A stretch of 64,000 bases of DNA, taken from Haematobia irritans (lineage: Eukaryota; Arthropoda; Insecta; Diptera; Muscidae). The position numbers and the translations under genes were made by a program. Under the pieces are notes generated by a model. The model saw only the letters and a list, made by a program, of their open reading frames with translations. It was not told the DNA's origin and ran no database searches. The DNA lies in the NCBI RefSeq assembly GCF_050003625.1, contig NC_134400.1, forward strand, positions 51,092,066-51,156,065, written 5' to 3'. Shown here in pieces: positions 32,433-43,231 of this stretch (position 1 is the first letter of the stretch; each line of letters begins with the position of its first letter).

Positions 32433-34382
32433 ATGGAAAAAAAAGGAATTTCGTGTTTTGATAAAATACTGTTTTCTGAAGGGGAAAAATATGGTGGAAG
32501 CAAAAACTTGGCTTGATAATGAGTTCCCGGACTCTGTCCCAGGGAAATCAAGAATAATTGATTGGTATGCAAAATTCAAGCGTGGTGAAATGAGCACGGA
32601 GTACGGTGAACGCAGTGGACGCTCGAAAGAGGTGGTTACCGACGAAAACTTAAAAAAAAAACACAAAATGATTTTGAATGACCGTAAAATTAAGTTGATA
32701 GAGATAGCAGAGGCCTTAAAGATATCAAAGGAACGTGTTGGTCATATCATTCATCAATATTTGGATATGCGGAAGCTCTGTGCAAAATGGGTGCCGCGCG
32801 AGCTCACATTTGACCAAAAACGTGTTGATGATTCTGAGCGGTCGATCCCTTTGGCCAAAAAAAGTTAGAAATTTGTCAAAAAGTGTCGCATCACTGTTTC
32901 TTATGCAAACAAGGTTTTAAAATATGTATTTGTTTTTATTTTATTCCATCTGTACTCTTTAAGAACGGCTCAAAAGGGAGAGCAAGTAAGTAGTTGGTTT
33001 TTAAAGTGTGAAAAGGTATAAAATTAAGTGTACTTTTAAATAAATAAAACAAAAGAAAGAAAAATTATATCGAAATAAATCGAAATGAATTTTGAATTAA
33101 ATGACTTTTTTCGCTAAACAAATTATACTTCGAGCTAGAAATGTCCGATTATATCGTTGTTTGTACTTGAATGCAAGGTATTGAGATGTCGAACAAATGT
33201 GTATAATAAGATCTATGATAAGTTAAGCGGTTCAAAATATTTCGATGAAAATAGGGCAAATTTTCAAAACAATCTTGTTTTACAACTACTGTCCTTGGAG
33301 TAAAATCGTGAGATTGGTCAATACGTGGGCTATACCAACACATGGGCTGATTCACCTCATTTCCGTTACATCTATTTGTGATCTTAAAATAATTCTAGAT
33401 TTTAAATTTAGGCAAATCGGATAGAAAGTACGTTTTCTAGAAGCCCAAGAAATAAAATCGGGATATCGGTCTATATGGGGGCTATATAAATACATGGATC
33501 GATAGACACCATTTTTGGCACTCCTATTTGCGGTCCAAAAATACCTCTAGACTTCCAATTTCAGGGAATTAAGATTTTAATTCTCAGCCAAATCGGATAG
33601 AAAATACTGTTTCTAGAAGCCCAAGAAGTAAAATCGGGAGATCGGTCTATATAGGGGGCTATACCAAAACGTCATCAATCAATCCCAATTTATCATTAAA
33701 GAGTCCTGACATAATTATAAAGCCGTGACCGAAGTTTCACAATGATACCTACACTGGAAGTATTTTTGGCCGCTAACTCCATATAGCACCGACCACTGTG
33801 CGGTGTTTGCAGCTGTTAACTTGTGATACACCCGATTTTTTCCGTCGATATGTGACAATGGATGAAACATGGCTCCATCACTACACTCCTGAGTCCAATC
33901 GACAGTCGGCTGAGTGGACAGCGACCGGTGAACCGTCTCCGAAGCGTGGAAAGACTTAAAAGTCCCCTGGCAAAGTAATGGCCTCTGTCTTTTGGGATGC
34001 GCATGGCATAATTTTTATCGATTATCTTGAGAAGGGAAAAACCATCAACAGTGACTATTATATGGCGTTATTGGAGCGTTTGAAGGTCGAAATCGCGGCA
34101 AAACGGCCCCATATGAAGAAGAAAAAAGTGTTGTTCCACAACCCACCGTACCACAAGTCATTGAGAACGATGACAAAAATTCATGAATTGGGCTTCGAAT
34201 TGCTTCCCCACCCACCGTATTCTCCAGATCTGGCCCCCAGCGACTTTTCTTGTTCTCAGACCTCAAAAGAGGTGATCGCCGAAACTGAGGCAAAACCGAA
34301 GGAGTACTACCAAAATGGTATCAAAAAATTGGAAGGTCGTTATAATCGTTGTATCGCTCTTGAAGGGAACTATGTTGAATAA
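32433..34382 (+). pseudogene. Mariner transposase pseudogene
   Basis: The family start ATGGAAAAA at 32433 is followed by one A too many, so the start is out of frame with the body; the body frame is open from 32425 only through a GTG. The N-terminal half (to about 32842) keeps both helix-turn-helix regions, e.g. KTWLDNEFPDS and EIAEALKISKERVGHI. A 957-bp insertion then interrupts codon context SER|C. The second half has MDETWLHHYTPE (first catalytic Asp), a TAA in place of CAA at about 33957, a 6-bp loss that removes the second catalytic Asp (FHNPPYHK), and HPPYSPDLAPSDF (third Asp). A further deletion follows at about 34255. It cannot encode an active enzyme. Confidence 0.93.
32843..33799. 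repeat. 957-bp insertion inside the mariner
   Basis: Flanked by GCGGT at 32838-32842 and 33800-33804, a 5-bp duplication of the mariner sequence. It contains E-like 153-bp module sequence (33420-33700, ATCGGTCTATATGGGGGCTA and AAATACCTCTAGACTTCC) and about 400 bp of AT-rich DNA. Ends CGATCCCTTTGG and GACCACTGT are not clear inverted repeats, so the inserting element is unknown. Confidence 0.65.
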
Positions 34383-35516
34383 TAAAAACGAAATTTTGAC
34401 AAAAAATGTGTTTTTCTTTGTAAGACCGGGGACTTATCAGCCAACCTGTTATATGTACCGCCCGATTTTTCTAAATTTGACCATAAAACCATTACTTATC
34501 AACCGATCTTACTCAAAGTTGGCTAAATGTAATCTACCATAGCTCTTACTATATGTGCCAAAACCCATGGAAATCGGTTCAGATTTAGCTATAGCTCCCA
34601 TATATATGTACCGCCCGATTTTTCTAAATTTGGCTATAAAACGCTTATTTATCAACCGATAGTAGTCAAAGTTGGTCAAATGTAATCTTCTAGAGCACTA
34701 ACTTTGTGTGCAAAATTTTATCGAAATCGGTTCAGATTGAGATATAGCTCCCATATATATGTATAGCCCGATTTTCCCAAATTTGGCCATAGAACCCTTA
34801 TTTATTAACCGATCTTACTAGATCCAGTCCAGTTGGCTAGATCCAGGCCTCTATAGTACTAGCGGTATGTGCGAAATTTCATCGAAATCGATTCAGATGT
34901 AGATATAGCACCCATATATGTATCGCCTGATTTTGAAAAATTTGCCCCTAATAACCTTATGTTTGACCATAGAGGCCTCATATCTTAACTGATCTTACTC
35001 AAATTGTGCACAAGGTAACCTTTTGTGGTATTAATCAAACCCGCAAAATATTATGCAATTTGGTTCGGTTCGATTGATAAATAAGGGTTTTTATGGCCAA
35101 ATTTGGGAAAATCGGGCGATACATATATATGAGAGCTATATCTAAATCTGAACCGATTTCGATGAAATTTTGCAAACTTGAACAGTGATAAAAATTTACT
35201 TTGTGCCAAATTTAAAGACTATCGGTGAGTAATAAAGCGCAACGTGACCCGATTTGTCGAAATCGGGCGATACATATATATGGGAGCTAAATTTGATCAG
35301 ATTTCTTCCAAATTCAATAGCGTTCGTCTTTGTGCCCAAAAAACGCCCTGTACCAAATTTCATCAAAATCGGTTAATAATTGCGACCGGAATCCTATGAA
35401 CAACAAATACATGGACAGACGGACGGAAGGGCAGACGGACGGATTATACCCTGACCTCTATGTGGTTTAGGGTATAAAAACTATAAGTGCCTATATGTAA
35501 TAGGTACTTTTAGATA

Positions 35517-35571
35517 ATGTGGTATCACAATAGACTGAATAGTCTAAGTGAGCCTTAACCTAACCTAACCT
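35517..35571 (+). repeat. SINE 3' end fragment
   Basis: ATGTGGTATCACAATAGACT, then GAATAGTCTAAGTGAGCC and the (CCTAA)n tail. Only the last 55 bp of the SINE. Confidence 0.8.
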
Positions 35572-36135
35572 GACAATATATCTTTAGTTAAATCAAACTT
35601 CAGCTTTTAATTGATTATGATTCGACTCACACTCCCTGAGTCTTCACTCTTCACTAAAAAGTCCTTGCTACGACTCTGTTAGATATTACCTTTGTTAGCT
35701 ATAATATGGCTACTGGTGCGTATGTCTGAATGACTCTGCAATACCAGTGTGCGTGTGTGTGGGGGCATACTTATTTGTACAGATTGTTGGGTTGTTCATT
35801 TTGATGGGGCACATGTTTCGTAATTATTTTACGGTTGTGATTTCATTTCATTTCCAGAACGACAAAGGCAGCAATAACAACAACATTCGGCATTCACCAT
35901 CCATTGAAAGGCGAAAATCCAATTAATTCTTTTTTTTGGGGATTTTTATATAGAAAATTGCAAATAATTCTCAGATGTTGTATGTGTTTACAGGTTGATT
36001 AAGTTTCCTCCCAAAAATATATGACAATATTTGTGAATGTGTTTGTGTGATTGCAGTATTGGGCTACAGCATGTGGCCATTGAAATAAAATATTGTCTTG
36101 AAACATGTTTGAGGTGGTAAAGGTAAGAAATAACA
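35572..36135. other. Single-copy non-coding stretch
   Basis: No repeats shared with the window. Has GTGTGCGTGTGTGTGGGGG and AAAGGCAGCAATAACAACAACA. Looks like ordinary fly non-coding DNA. Confidence 0.5.
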
Positions 36136-37069
36136 AGTATATACAGCAGTATATACGGAGTATATATGGAGGCATTACCAAATGGACCGATAAAAACTTA
36201 ATCCGATACACGTTTTTGTGAGCCTTAAATTCCAGAATATTTACAATTTCAGGCAAATCGGATAAACACTACGGTTTCTAGAAACCTAAGGAGTTAAATC
36301 GAGAAATCGTTCTTATGGGGGCTATACTAAAATACTCGCCGTTTTCGGCACACCTCTTTATGTTCCTAAAATACCTCTAGATATCCAATTTCAGGCAAAT
36401 TGGATAAAAACTACGGTTTCTATAAGATCAAGAAGTAAAATCGGGAGATCGGTCTATATGGGGGCTATACCAAAACATGGACCGATACTCACCATTTTTG
36501 GCACACCTCTTTATGGTCCTAAAATACCTCTAGATTTCCAATCCCAGGCAAATTGGATAAAAACTACGGTTTCTATAAGCCCAAGAAGTAAAATCGGGAG
36601 ATCGGTCTATATGGGGGCTATACCAAAACATATACCGATACTCACCATTTTTGGCACACCTCTTTATGGTCCCAAAATACCTCTAGATTTAAAATTTCAG
36701 GCAAATTGGATAAAAACTACGATTTCTATAAGCCCAAGACCCCAAATTGGGAGGTTGGTTTATATGGGGACTATATCAAAACCTTGACCGATATATGCCA
36801 TCTTTGAACTTGACCTGCCTGCAGACAAAAGACGAGTTTGTGCCAAATGTCAGCACGATTGCTTCATTATTGAAGACTGTAGCGTGATTACAACAGACAG
36901 ACAGACAGACAGCCAGACAGACAGACGGACATGGTCATATCGTCTTAGAATTTCTCCCTGATCAAGAATATATATACTTTATATAGTCGGAAATCGATAT
37001 TTCGATGTGTTACAAACGGAATGACAAACTTATTATACCCCCGTCACCATTCTATGGTGGTGGGTATAA
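36136..37069 (+). mobile_element. E element (DINE-like), near complete
   Basis: 5' ACAAGTATATACAGCAG. 153-bp modules with GGGAGATCGG-type words at 36443, 36596 and 36749. ACAGACAGACAGACAGCC tract at about 36894. 3' end TTATACCCCCGTCACC ... GGTGGTGGGTATAA. The order is the same as in A and B but the module sequence is distinct. The 109-aa frame at 36458-36787 is a repeat artefact. Confidence 0.82.
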
Positions 37070-37194
37070 CAAGCACATTTTGCCAAACGTTCACCAGGGA
37101 CCAATCTTACGTACCCACCTTCTTCATAATTCTAATTATGAACTGATATGGACCAACGAGTTTGTAGAATGAAAAAACGTGTTCTTGGATCCAA

Positions 37195-37536
37195 TGGAGC
37201 CACCGTGGTGCAATGGTTAGCATGCCCGCCTTGCATACACAAGGTCATGGGTTCGATTCCTGCTTCGACCGAAGACCAAAAAGTTTTTCAGCGGTGGATT
37301 ATCCCACCTCAGTAATGCTGGTGAAATTTCTGAGTGTTTCAAAACTTATCTAAGTGGTTTCACTGCAATGTGGAACGACGTTCGGACTCGGTTATAAAAA
37401 GGAGGTCCCTTGTCATTGAGCTTAACATGGAATCGGGCAGAACTCAGTGATAAGAGAGAAGTTCACCACTGTGGTATCACAATGGATTGAATAGTCTAAG
37501 TGAGCCCGATATATCGGGCTGCCACCTAACCTAACC
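37195..37536 (+). mobile_element. tRNA-derived SINE, copy 3
   Basis: Head GGAGCCACCGTGGTGCAATGG, box B GGGTTCGATTCC, body as in copies 1 and 2, tail CCACCTAACCTAACC. 9-bp duplications TGGATCCAA at 37186-37194 and 37537-37545. The interrupted target is G-element sequence whose intact form is at 27909-27920. Confidence 0.92.
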
Positions 37537-38044
37537 TGGATCCAAAGATTTTGACCTTCCGTTAAGGATTTTGGTATTCATTCTGAGTTGAAGATGCTGC
37601 TTCTTAAAAGAATACATTTTTTAGGTAGATGTCTAGCCTATAGGCCATATAAATTTAAAATTAGGATTCGGATTTCATTTCATTTTCTGTTTGCGATATA
37701 TTAGCAAAGCTACACGCAAAGAAAAAAAAACGTTTGGAAAACGTGTACCGAAAACGTTTTTCTTTTGTTAGAGTTTTTTGAATTGCTTCGAAAAGTATAC
37801 ACTTTTATCACCACAAAAATTCGTTTGTTACAAAATTTTTATTTTTTCAATAAAAAAAGTCATTTTTGAACCAACAACACAGCCCATTTCGTTTATATCA
37901 AACACTGTTCTTTTCTAAATTTAGGTCTTTAATAAGACACATTTTACAGTTCGTAGTAAAAATTTAATATAGTAGAATGTAATGTTGAAAATTTTTTCGG
38001 AATCTTCCGATCATATCTGGAATATATGTAAAAAAAAAAACTTT

Positions 38045-38119
38045 GGTCGAAGCAGGGATCGAACCCACGACCCTTGGCATGCAAGTCAGACGTAGCAACC
38101 ACTGCTCCACGGTGCCCAA
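38045..38119 (-). pseudogene. tRNA-like sequence, type 1
   Basis: Minus reading GGCACCGTGGAGCAGTGG and GTGGGTTCGATCCCTGC. Same module as 19051-19125. Confidence 0.65.
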
Positions 38120-38233
38120 CTAAATGTATTTTTCTGTTAAATAAACTTTGTTTAATCGGCTCGTGGGCGCCGCAAGCTATGCTATATAAATATAACTTAG
38201 TTATATGGGTAATTGTCTATTGATGACAATAAC

Positions 38234-38307
38234 GGCTACATGGCTCAGTGGATAGTGTGTTGACTTACAAATTGCATGGTCCGCGGTTCGATTCTCCGTC
38301 CAGGCGA
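38234..38307 (+). pseudogene. tRNA-like sequence, type 2
   Basis: TGGCTCAGTGGATAGTGTG (A box) and GCGGTTCGATTCTCC (B box), then GTCCAGGCGAAAGG. It diverges from the type 1 sequence across about 114 bp. Confidence 0.65.
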
Positions 38308-39022
38308 AAGGTAAAAAAATTTTTAAAAATTTATAAAATCGTATAATTTCTTCTACATTGTTTGTGTTACAGAAAAAGGTGCTAAGATCTAAAAAACTAC
38401 TTGGAAGTGAGGAAGATGTGAGGGAAAATGCAATTAGCCAGAAAAAAAATTATTGAGTTAGTCTTTATGAAATTGTTTTTACATCCTGGAAAAGAGTAAA
38501 CGTTTATCACAAAAAAATATACTCTTCTTCCAAATACACTTCCTTTCAACGAAAAGCAAATGAGAAACGAACTTTGTTTGTCTAAAATTTCGTTTGGGAG
38601 GAAAGAATTTTTTTTTTTGCGTGTATTCATGTAAAAATAAATGTCAGTTTGAAAATCCAAATTATAGCAGTTACTTCAAATATTCAAAATCATTAAAATA
38701 AATCATAGCCTATATTTTACCTTTAATCCAAAGATTCAATATTTCAGTAAATTTAATGATTCTTTACCTATTTAACTCCAAAAGACTTTTCTTTACAACA
38801 ATTGGCATTTCCTCCAAGACATACGACATTAATGTGGGACGCAAACTTCAAAGAGTCTTCACGATTCTAAATTTAATACAAACGTTTCTAACGAAAATAT
38901 AATGAACTTTTGGTTATTTAACTTTTATTTTTAAGAAATTTGTCCCTAGTATTGTGTAAAATGAGTATCCTAAAATATGAGTTGCATATTCTTTCATATT
39001 AGGTCAATATTTTTTTCAATGT

Positions 39023-39181
39023 AAAATGAAGAATTTTCATTTAAAAGAATGTTCACAATCTTTACCTTTATTCTTTTCTTTGAAATCTGGTTATATATTT
39101 AAGCTGGGGCAAATTTTAAATTAAATAAGATAATGGATTGTTTAATTAGATTAAAAAAACTTAGTGTATATATTAAGTTAG
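39023..39181. other. AT-rich spacer
   Basis: Nothing recognised. Confidence 0.4.
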
Positions 39182-39877
39182 AACAAGTATATACGGCCGT
39201 AAGTTCGGCCAGGCCGAAGCTTATGTACCCTCCATCATGGATTGCGTAGAAACTTCTTTTAAACACTGCCATCCACAATCGAATTACTTAAGTTGCGGTA
39301 ACGCTTGCCGATGGCAAGGTATCTTAAAACCTCCTAACACCATCTTCTAAATTGTATGTAAGTCCATACGTGGTATATATTAAATCAAAAAAGATCCATC
39401 CAATACGTATATAATTCAGTTTGACAAAGTAGACATAAAATTTTGACAAAATTTTCTACAGAAATAAAATTTTAACAAAATTTTCTATAGGAATAAAATT
39501 GTCACAAAATTTTCTATAGAAATAAAAATTTTGACAAAATTTTCTATAGAAAGAAAATTTTGACAAAAATTTCTACAGAAATAAAATTTGTTAAAATTTT
39601 CTATAGAAATAAACTTTTGACAAAATTTCCTATAGAAATAAAATTTTGGTAGATTATTTTTGGCTCGAGTGGAAACCATGATTATGAACCGAATAAAATT
39701 TGAACAAAATTTTCTATAGAAATAAAATTTTGACAATAATGAAAATTTTATTATGAACGGAATAAAATTTTAACAAAATTTTTTCTAGAAATAAAATTTT
39801 GGTAGATTATTTTTGGCTCTAGTGGCAACCATGATTATGATTGGACCAATTTTGGTATGGTTCTTAGCGACCATATA

Positions 39878-40810
39878 AAGGGTGATTTGTTAAGAGCTTG
39901 ATAACTTTTTTTAAAAAAAAAACGCATAAAATTTGCAAAATCTCATCGGTTCTTTATTTGAAACGTTAGATTGGTCCATGACATTTACTTTTTGAAGATA
40001 ATTTCATTTAAATGTTGACCGCGGCTGCGTCTTAGGTGGTCCATTCGGAAAGTCCAATTTTGGGCAACTTTTTCGAGCATTTCGGCCGGAATAGCCCGAA
40101 TTTCTTCGGAAATGTTGTCTTCCAAAGCTGGAATAGTTGCTGGCTTATTTCTGTAGACTTTAGACTTGACGTAGCCCCACAAAAAATAGTCTAAAGGCGT
40201 CAAATCGCATGATCTTGGTGGCCAACTTACCGGTCCATTTCTTGAGATGAATTGTTCTCCGAAGTTTTCCCTCAAAATGGCCATAGAATCGCGAGCTGTG
40301 TGGCATGTAGCGCCATCTTGTTGAAACCACATGTCAACCAAGTTCAGTTCTTCCATTTTTGGCAACAAAAAGTTTGTTAGCATCGAACGATAGCGATCGC
40401 CATTCACCGTAACGTTGCGTCCAACAGCATCTTTGAAAAAATACGGTCCAATGATTCCACCAGCGTAGAAACCACACCAAACAGTGCATTTTTTGGGATG
40501 CATGTGCAGTTCTTGAACGGCTTCTGGTTGCTCTTCACTCCAAATGCGGCAATTTTGCTTATTTACGTAGCCATTCAACCAGAAATGAGCCTCATCGCTG
40601 AACAAAATTTGTCGATAAAAAAGCGGATTTTCTGCCAACTTTTCTAGGGCCCATTCACTGAAAATTCGACGTTGTGGCAGATCGTAAGTCTATTCATGAT
40701 GAAATGTCAAAGCATACTGAGCATCTTTCTCTTTGACACCATGTCTGAAATCCCACGTGATCTGTCAAATACTAATGCATGAAAATCCTAACCTCAAAAG
40801 AATCACCCTT
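39878..40810 (-). mobile_element. Internally deleted Tc1/mariner-superfamily transposon
   Basis: 933 bp bounded by AAGGGTGATT and AATCACCCTT, with TA duplicated at 39876-39877 and 40811-40812. Beyond these 10 bp the two ends differ (TTGTTAAGAGCTTGATAAC versus CTTTTGAGGTTAGG inward), so the terminal inverted repeats are short. It keeps only the catalytic half of the transposase. The precise empty site elsewhere in the window confirms both ends. Confidence 0.9.
39985..40638 (-). pseudogene. Transposase catalytic domain (Tc1/mariner superfamily)
   Basis: 217 codons open without interruption. Catalytic motifs: ILFSDEAHFWL (D15), WFQQDGATCHTA (D108) and WPPRSCDLTPLDYFLWGY (D145, or D150). The gap from D108 is 36 residues to D145 or 41 to D150; the latter would fit a DD41D-type family, but I cannot decide. 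The frame actually continues upstream without an ATG to about 40690 (PQRRIFSEWALEKL). The N-terminal DNA-binding domain is gone, so the copy is not autonomous. The well-preserved frame suggests recent activity of the family. The 3' end KSRGQ-like tail is intact to a stop at 39985. Confidence 0.88.
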
Positions 40811-41633
40811 TACTAACACCACGTTCCTAATTTGAACCGGATCGGATGAATTTTGCTCCTCCAAGAGGCTACGGAGGTCAAATCTTGAGAACGTTTTATA
40901 TGGGGGCTATATATAATTATGGACCAATTCTAGCACGGTTGTTAAAGATCATATATTAACACCATGTTCCAAATTACAACCGGATTGGATGAAATTTGCT
41001 TTTCTTGGAGACTTCGCAAGCCAAATGTGGGGATCGGTTTATATGGGCGCTATATATAATTATGGACCGATGTGGACCAATTTTTGCACGGTTGTTAGAG
41101 ACCATATACCAATACCATGTACCAAATTTCAGCCGGATCGGATGAAATTTGCTTCTCTTTGAGGCTCCGCAAGCCAAATCTGGGGATCGGTTTATATGGG
41201 GGCTATATATAATTGTGGACCGATGTGGACCAATTTTTGCATGGTTGTTAGAGACCATATACCAACACCATGTACCAAATTTCAGCTGGATCGGATGAAA
41301 TATGCTTCTGTTAGAGGCTCCACAAGCCAAATCTGAGGGTCCCTTTATATGGGGGCTATACGTAAAAGTGGACCGATATGGCCCATTTTCAATACCATCC
41401 GACCTACATCGATAACAACTACTTGTGCCAAGTTTCAAGTCGATAGCTTGTTTCGTTCGGAAGTTAGCGTGATTTCAACAGACGGACGGACGGACATGCT
41501 TAGATCGACTCAGAATTTCACCACGATCCAGAATATATATACTTTATGGGGTCTAAGAGCAATATTTCGATGTGTTACAAACGGAATGACAAAGTTAATA
41601 TACCCCCATCCTATGATGGAGGGTATAAAAATA

Positions 41634-41877
41634 TGTTTTTCATATGTTCCGATATAGACAAAATGTGTTTCGGGCACAATTTTTAAACACAATATATTTA
41701 AGTGCAAACAAGTAATGTTCCTAAACTAACACTAAATGTTTGGGACACATATGTTAATATGTTAGAATATATTATGTTTGGGGCATGAATGTTTCATAAA
41801 AATAATATGTGTGAATGTAAACATATATAAATTTACAAATTTAGAGTAAACGTATATATGTTGTGATATTTTATTCA
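41634..41877. repeat. C-element fragment
   Basis: ATGTTTTTCATATGTTCC, TTTCGGGCACAATTTTTAAA and AACATATTATGTTTGG-like words are C-type sequence, also seen at 24365 and 28065. No clear ends. Confidence 0.55.
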
Positions 41878-42952
41878 CACGCAGAGAAAAAACATGATTG
41901 TCACGATCATATTCGAAGAGCAAAATAATATGATAGGAGCTATTTTTGCGGCGACCATTTAACATTTTCAACTGCAACCATGGTTCTAAGAAAAATAGAA
42001 TTGTCCTCATTTAAAATGTTATTATATTGATAAAAAGAATTTTGTTTGAATGAAAAGACAATGGTCACGATCTAAAATGTTATGGTATTCGTCAAAAATA
42101 TTTTTCTTCTAGTTAAAAGAACATGGGCACAAGCTAAAATGTTTTGATCTTTATGAAAAAGCTTTTTTCGTCGTCGAAAAAAGGACGCCACTTGAGAAAA
42201 TAAAACACAAAATAAACTTTATTTATTTATTTATTGTTTATTTGTATTTATAATGCCGTGCAAACAAACATCACCTATTTTTACACACTCTGTTTTGGTT
42301 CAATTTCAACAATAAGTAATCATTCCATATTTACTTCCATCAAATGTACAAACGCAGACATAATGTAACTGCAAAGAAAAATAAATGATACCATTAGCAA
42401 AATGCAGAACAAAAAACAGGTATATTTTTCAATTACACTGCCCTTTTTTGTCTGCACATAACACCACGTGCCACTTCTGAATAAATAAATTAACACAAAA
42501 CACAGTATTTCCCTGTTGAGCGTCCATTCCAAGCAACAATCAACAAACGACTGACGCGTAGAATGAAAATCGTGTGTACCTGCGCAATGTTTTTTATTAA
42601 ATTCTTTTCGCTGCAAAAAAGTTAAAAAATTAAATGGTCACGAAAAAACATACTTGGTCTTTATGGCCACGAAATGGTTCTAGACATGTCTATACGTAAC
42701 CTATAAAAATACTTTTTTCCCTGAAAAAATGTCAAAAAATTTAGTGGTCGGGTACATGATTTTCCCAACCATTTAATGGTCTCAAATTCTATCATTTAAA
42801 TAATAGAACATGTTTGCGGCGTTTGAGAACCATTTAAATGCTTATTGCAAGCATAATTTTTTCTCTGCTCGAAAATTATTTTTACAATGACAAAATACAT
42901 GATACATAAATGGATGCGGCAACCATGGCCAAACATGTTTCTTCTGTGCGTG
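41878..42952. mobile_element. K-type MITE with CACGCASAGAARAAACATG ends
   Basis: 1075 bp. Left CACGCAGAGAAAAAACATG; right CATGTTTCTTCTGTGCGTG; inverted ends of 19 bp with two differences. Flanks both read CA. The interior has repeated words: ATGGTCACGATC, GCTAAAATGTT and AACCATTTAA. Only small frames (98 aa minus at 42320-42616), unrecognised. The superfamily is unclear. Confidence 0.7.
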
Positions 42953-43231
42953 CAGGGAGCGACAGAGAGTATAGGGAAAGAAATAAAGATGGAAACGAGG
43001 GTTAAAGAAAGATATCAATATAACACAGCGAAGAGAATAACAAGTATATACGGCCGTAAGTTCGGCCAGGCCGAAGCTTATGTACCCTCCATCATGGATT
43101 GCGTAGAAACTTCTTCTAAACACTGCCATCCAGAATCGAATTACTTAAGTTGAGGTAACGCAACTTAAGTAATCTTAAAACTCCTAACACCATCTTCTAA
43201 ATTGTATGTAAGTCCATACGTGGTATATATT

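Larger units (their letters stand above)
32264..34449 (+). mobile_element. Mariner element (irritans/Himar1-like), dead
   Basis: Ends ACAGGTTGGCTGATAAG and CTTATCAGCCAACCTGT, near-perfect inverted repeats of about 28 bp with TA at both sides. The ends and protein match the irritans subfamily typified by Himar1. 2186 bp against about 1.29 kb for the family, because of an internal insertion (32843-33799). The target copy CCCATATATGTACCGCCC is preserved in the neighbouring F repeat near 34600. The transposase is multiply broken. Confidence 0.95.
31122..35478. repeat. F elements forming an inverted repeat, with insertions
   Basis: Starts AAGAAAGTCGGGCGGGTCCG. A hairpin and GTCCGTCTCC at 31800-31950 face right. 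153-bp modules follow (CGGTTCAG at 34575 and 34728). Near 35070 the sequence flips (GGCCAAATTTGGGAAAATCG versus the earlier CGATTTTCCCAAATTTGGCC). It ends with GACGGACGGAAGGG and the hairpin TTATACCCTGACCTC at 35434-35478. It carries a MITE (31193-31697) and a mariner (32264-34449). Confidence 0.7.
37713..38623 (-). mobile_element. D element, second copy (inverted)
   Basis: 911 bp, CACGCAAAGAAAAAAAAAC to TTTTTTTTTTTGCGTG, with TA at 37711-37712 and 38624-38625. Carries the same head-to-head pair (type 1 minus at 38045-38119, type 2 plus at 38234-38307). Sister of 18544-19461. Confidence 0.85.
37155..39022 (+). mobile_element. G-type MITE carrying a SINE and a D element
   Basis: GGATCCAAAGATTTTGACC and CTGCTTCTTAAAAGAATAC match the G element at 27900. 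The end TATTTTTTTCAATG at about 39022 is a worn version of TTTTTTTTCAGTG. Once the SINE (37195-37536) and the D element (37713-38623) are taken out, about 600 bp of G remains. The left end is eroded. Confidence 0.6.
39182..41630 (+). mobile_element. B element with a Tc1/mariner-type insertion
   Basis: 5' AACAAGTATATACGGCC. 29-bp repeats at 39420-39660 and 39690-39800, 153-bp modules, and tail with GACGGACGGACGGACATG and CCTATGATGGAGGGTATAA. The insertion at 39878-40810 divides it. The uninterrupted version of the target (GACCATATACTAACACCACG) is at about 45489-45508 in the neighbouring B copy. Confidence 0.85.

Noticed and set aside
32940..33150. Possible LTR inside the mariner insert
   Set aside because: The 5-bp duplication fits an LTR, but the insert edges do not read TG and CA and no paired LTR or primer site is visible.
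42320..42616. 98-aa frame inside the K MITE, with a hydrophobic C-terminal stretch
   Set aside because: It lies wholly inside a non-coding MITE and has no recognisable motif. Hydrophobic runs are expected in AT-rich DNA.
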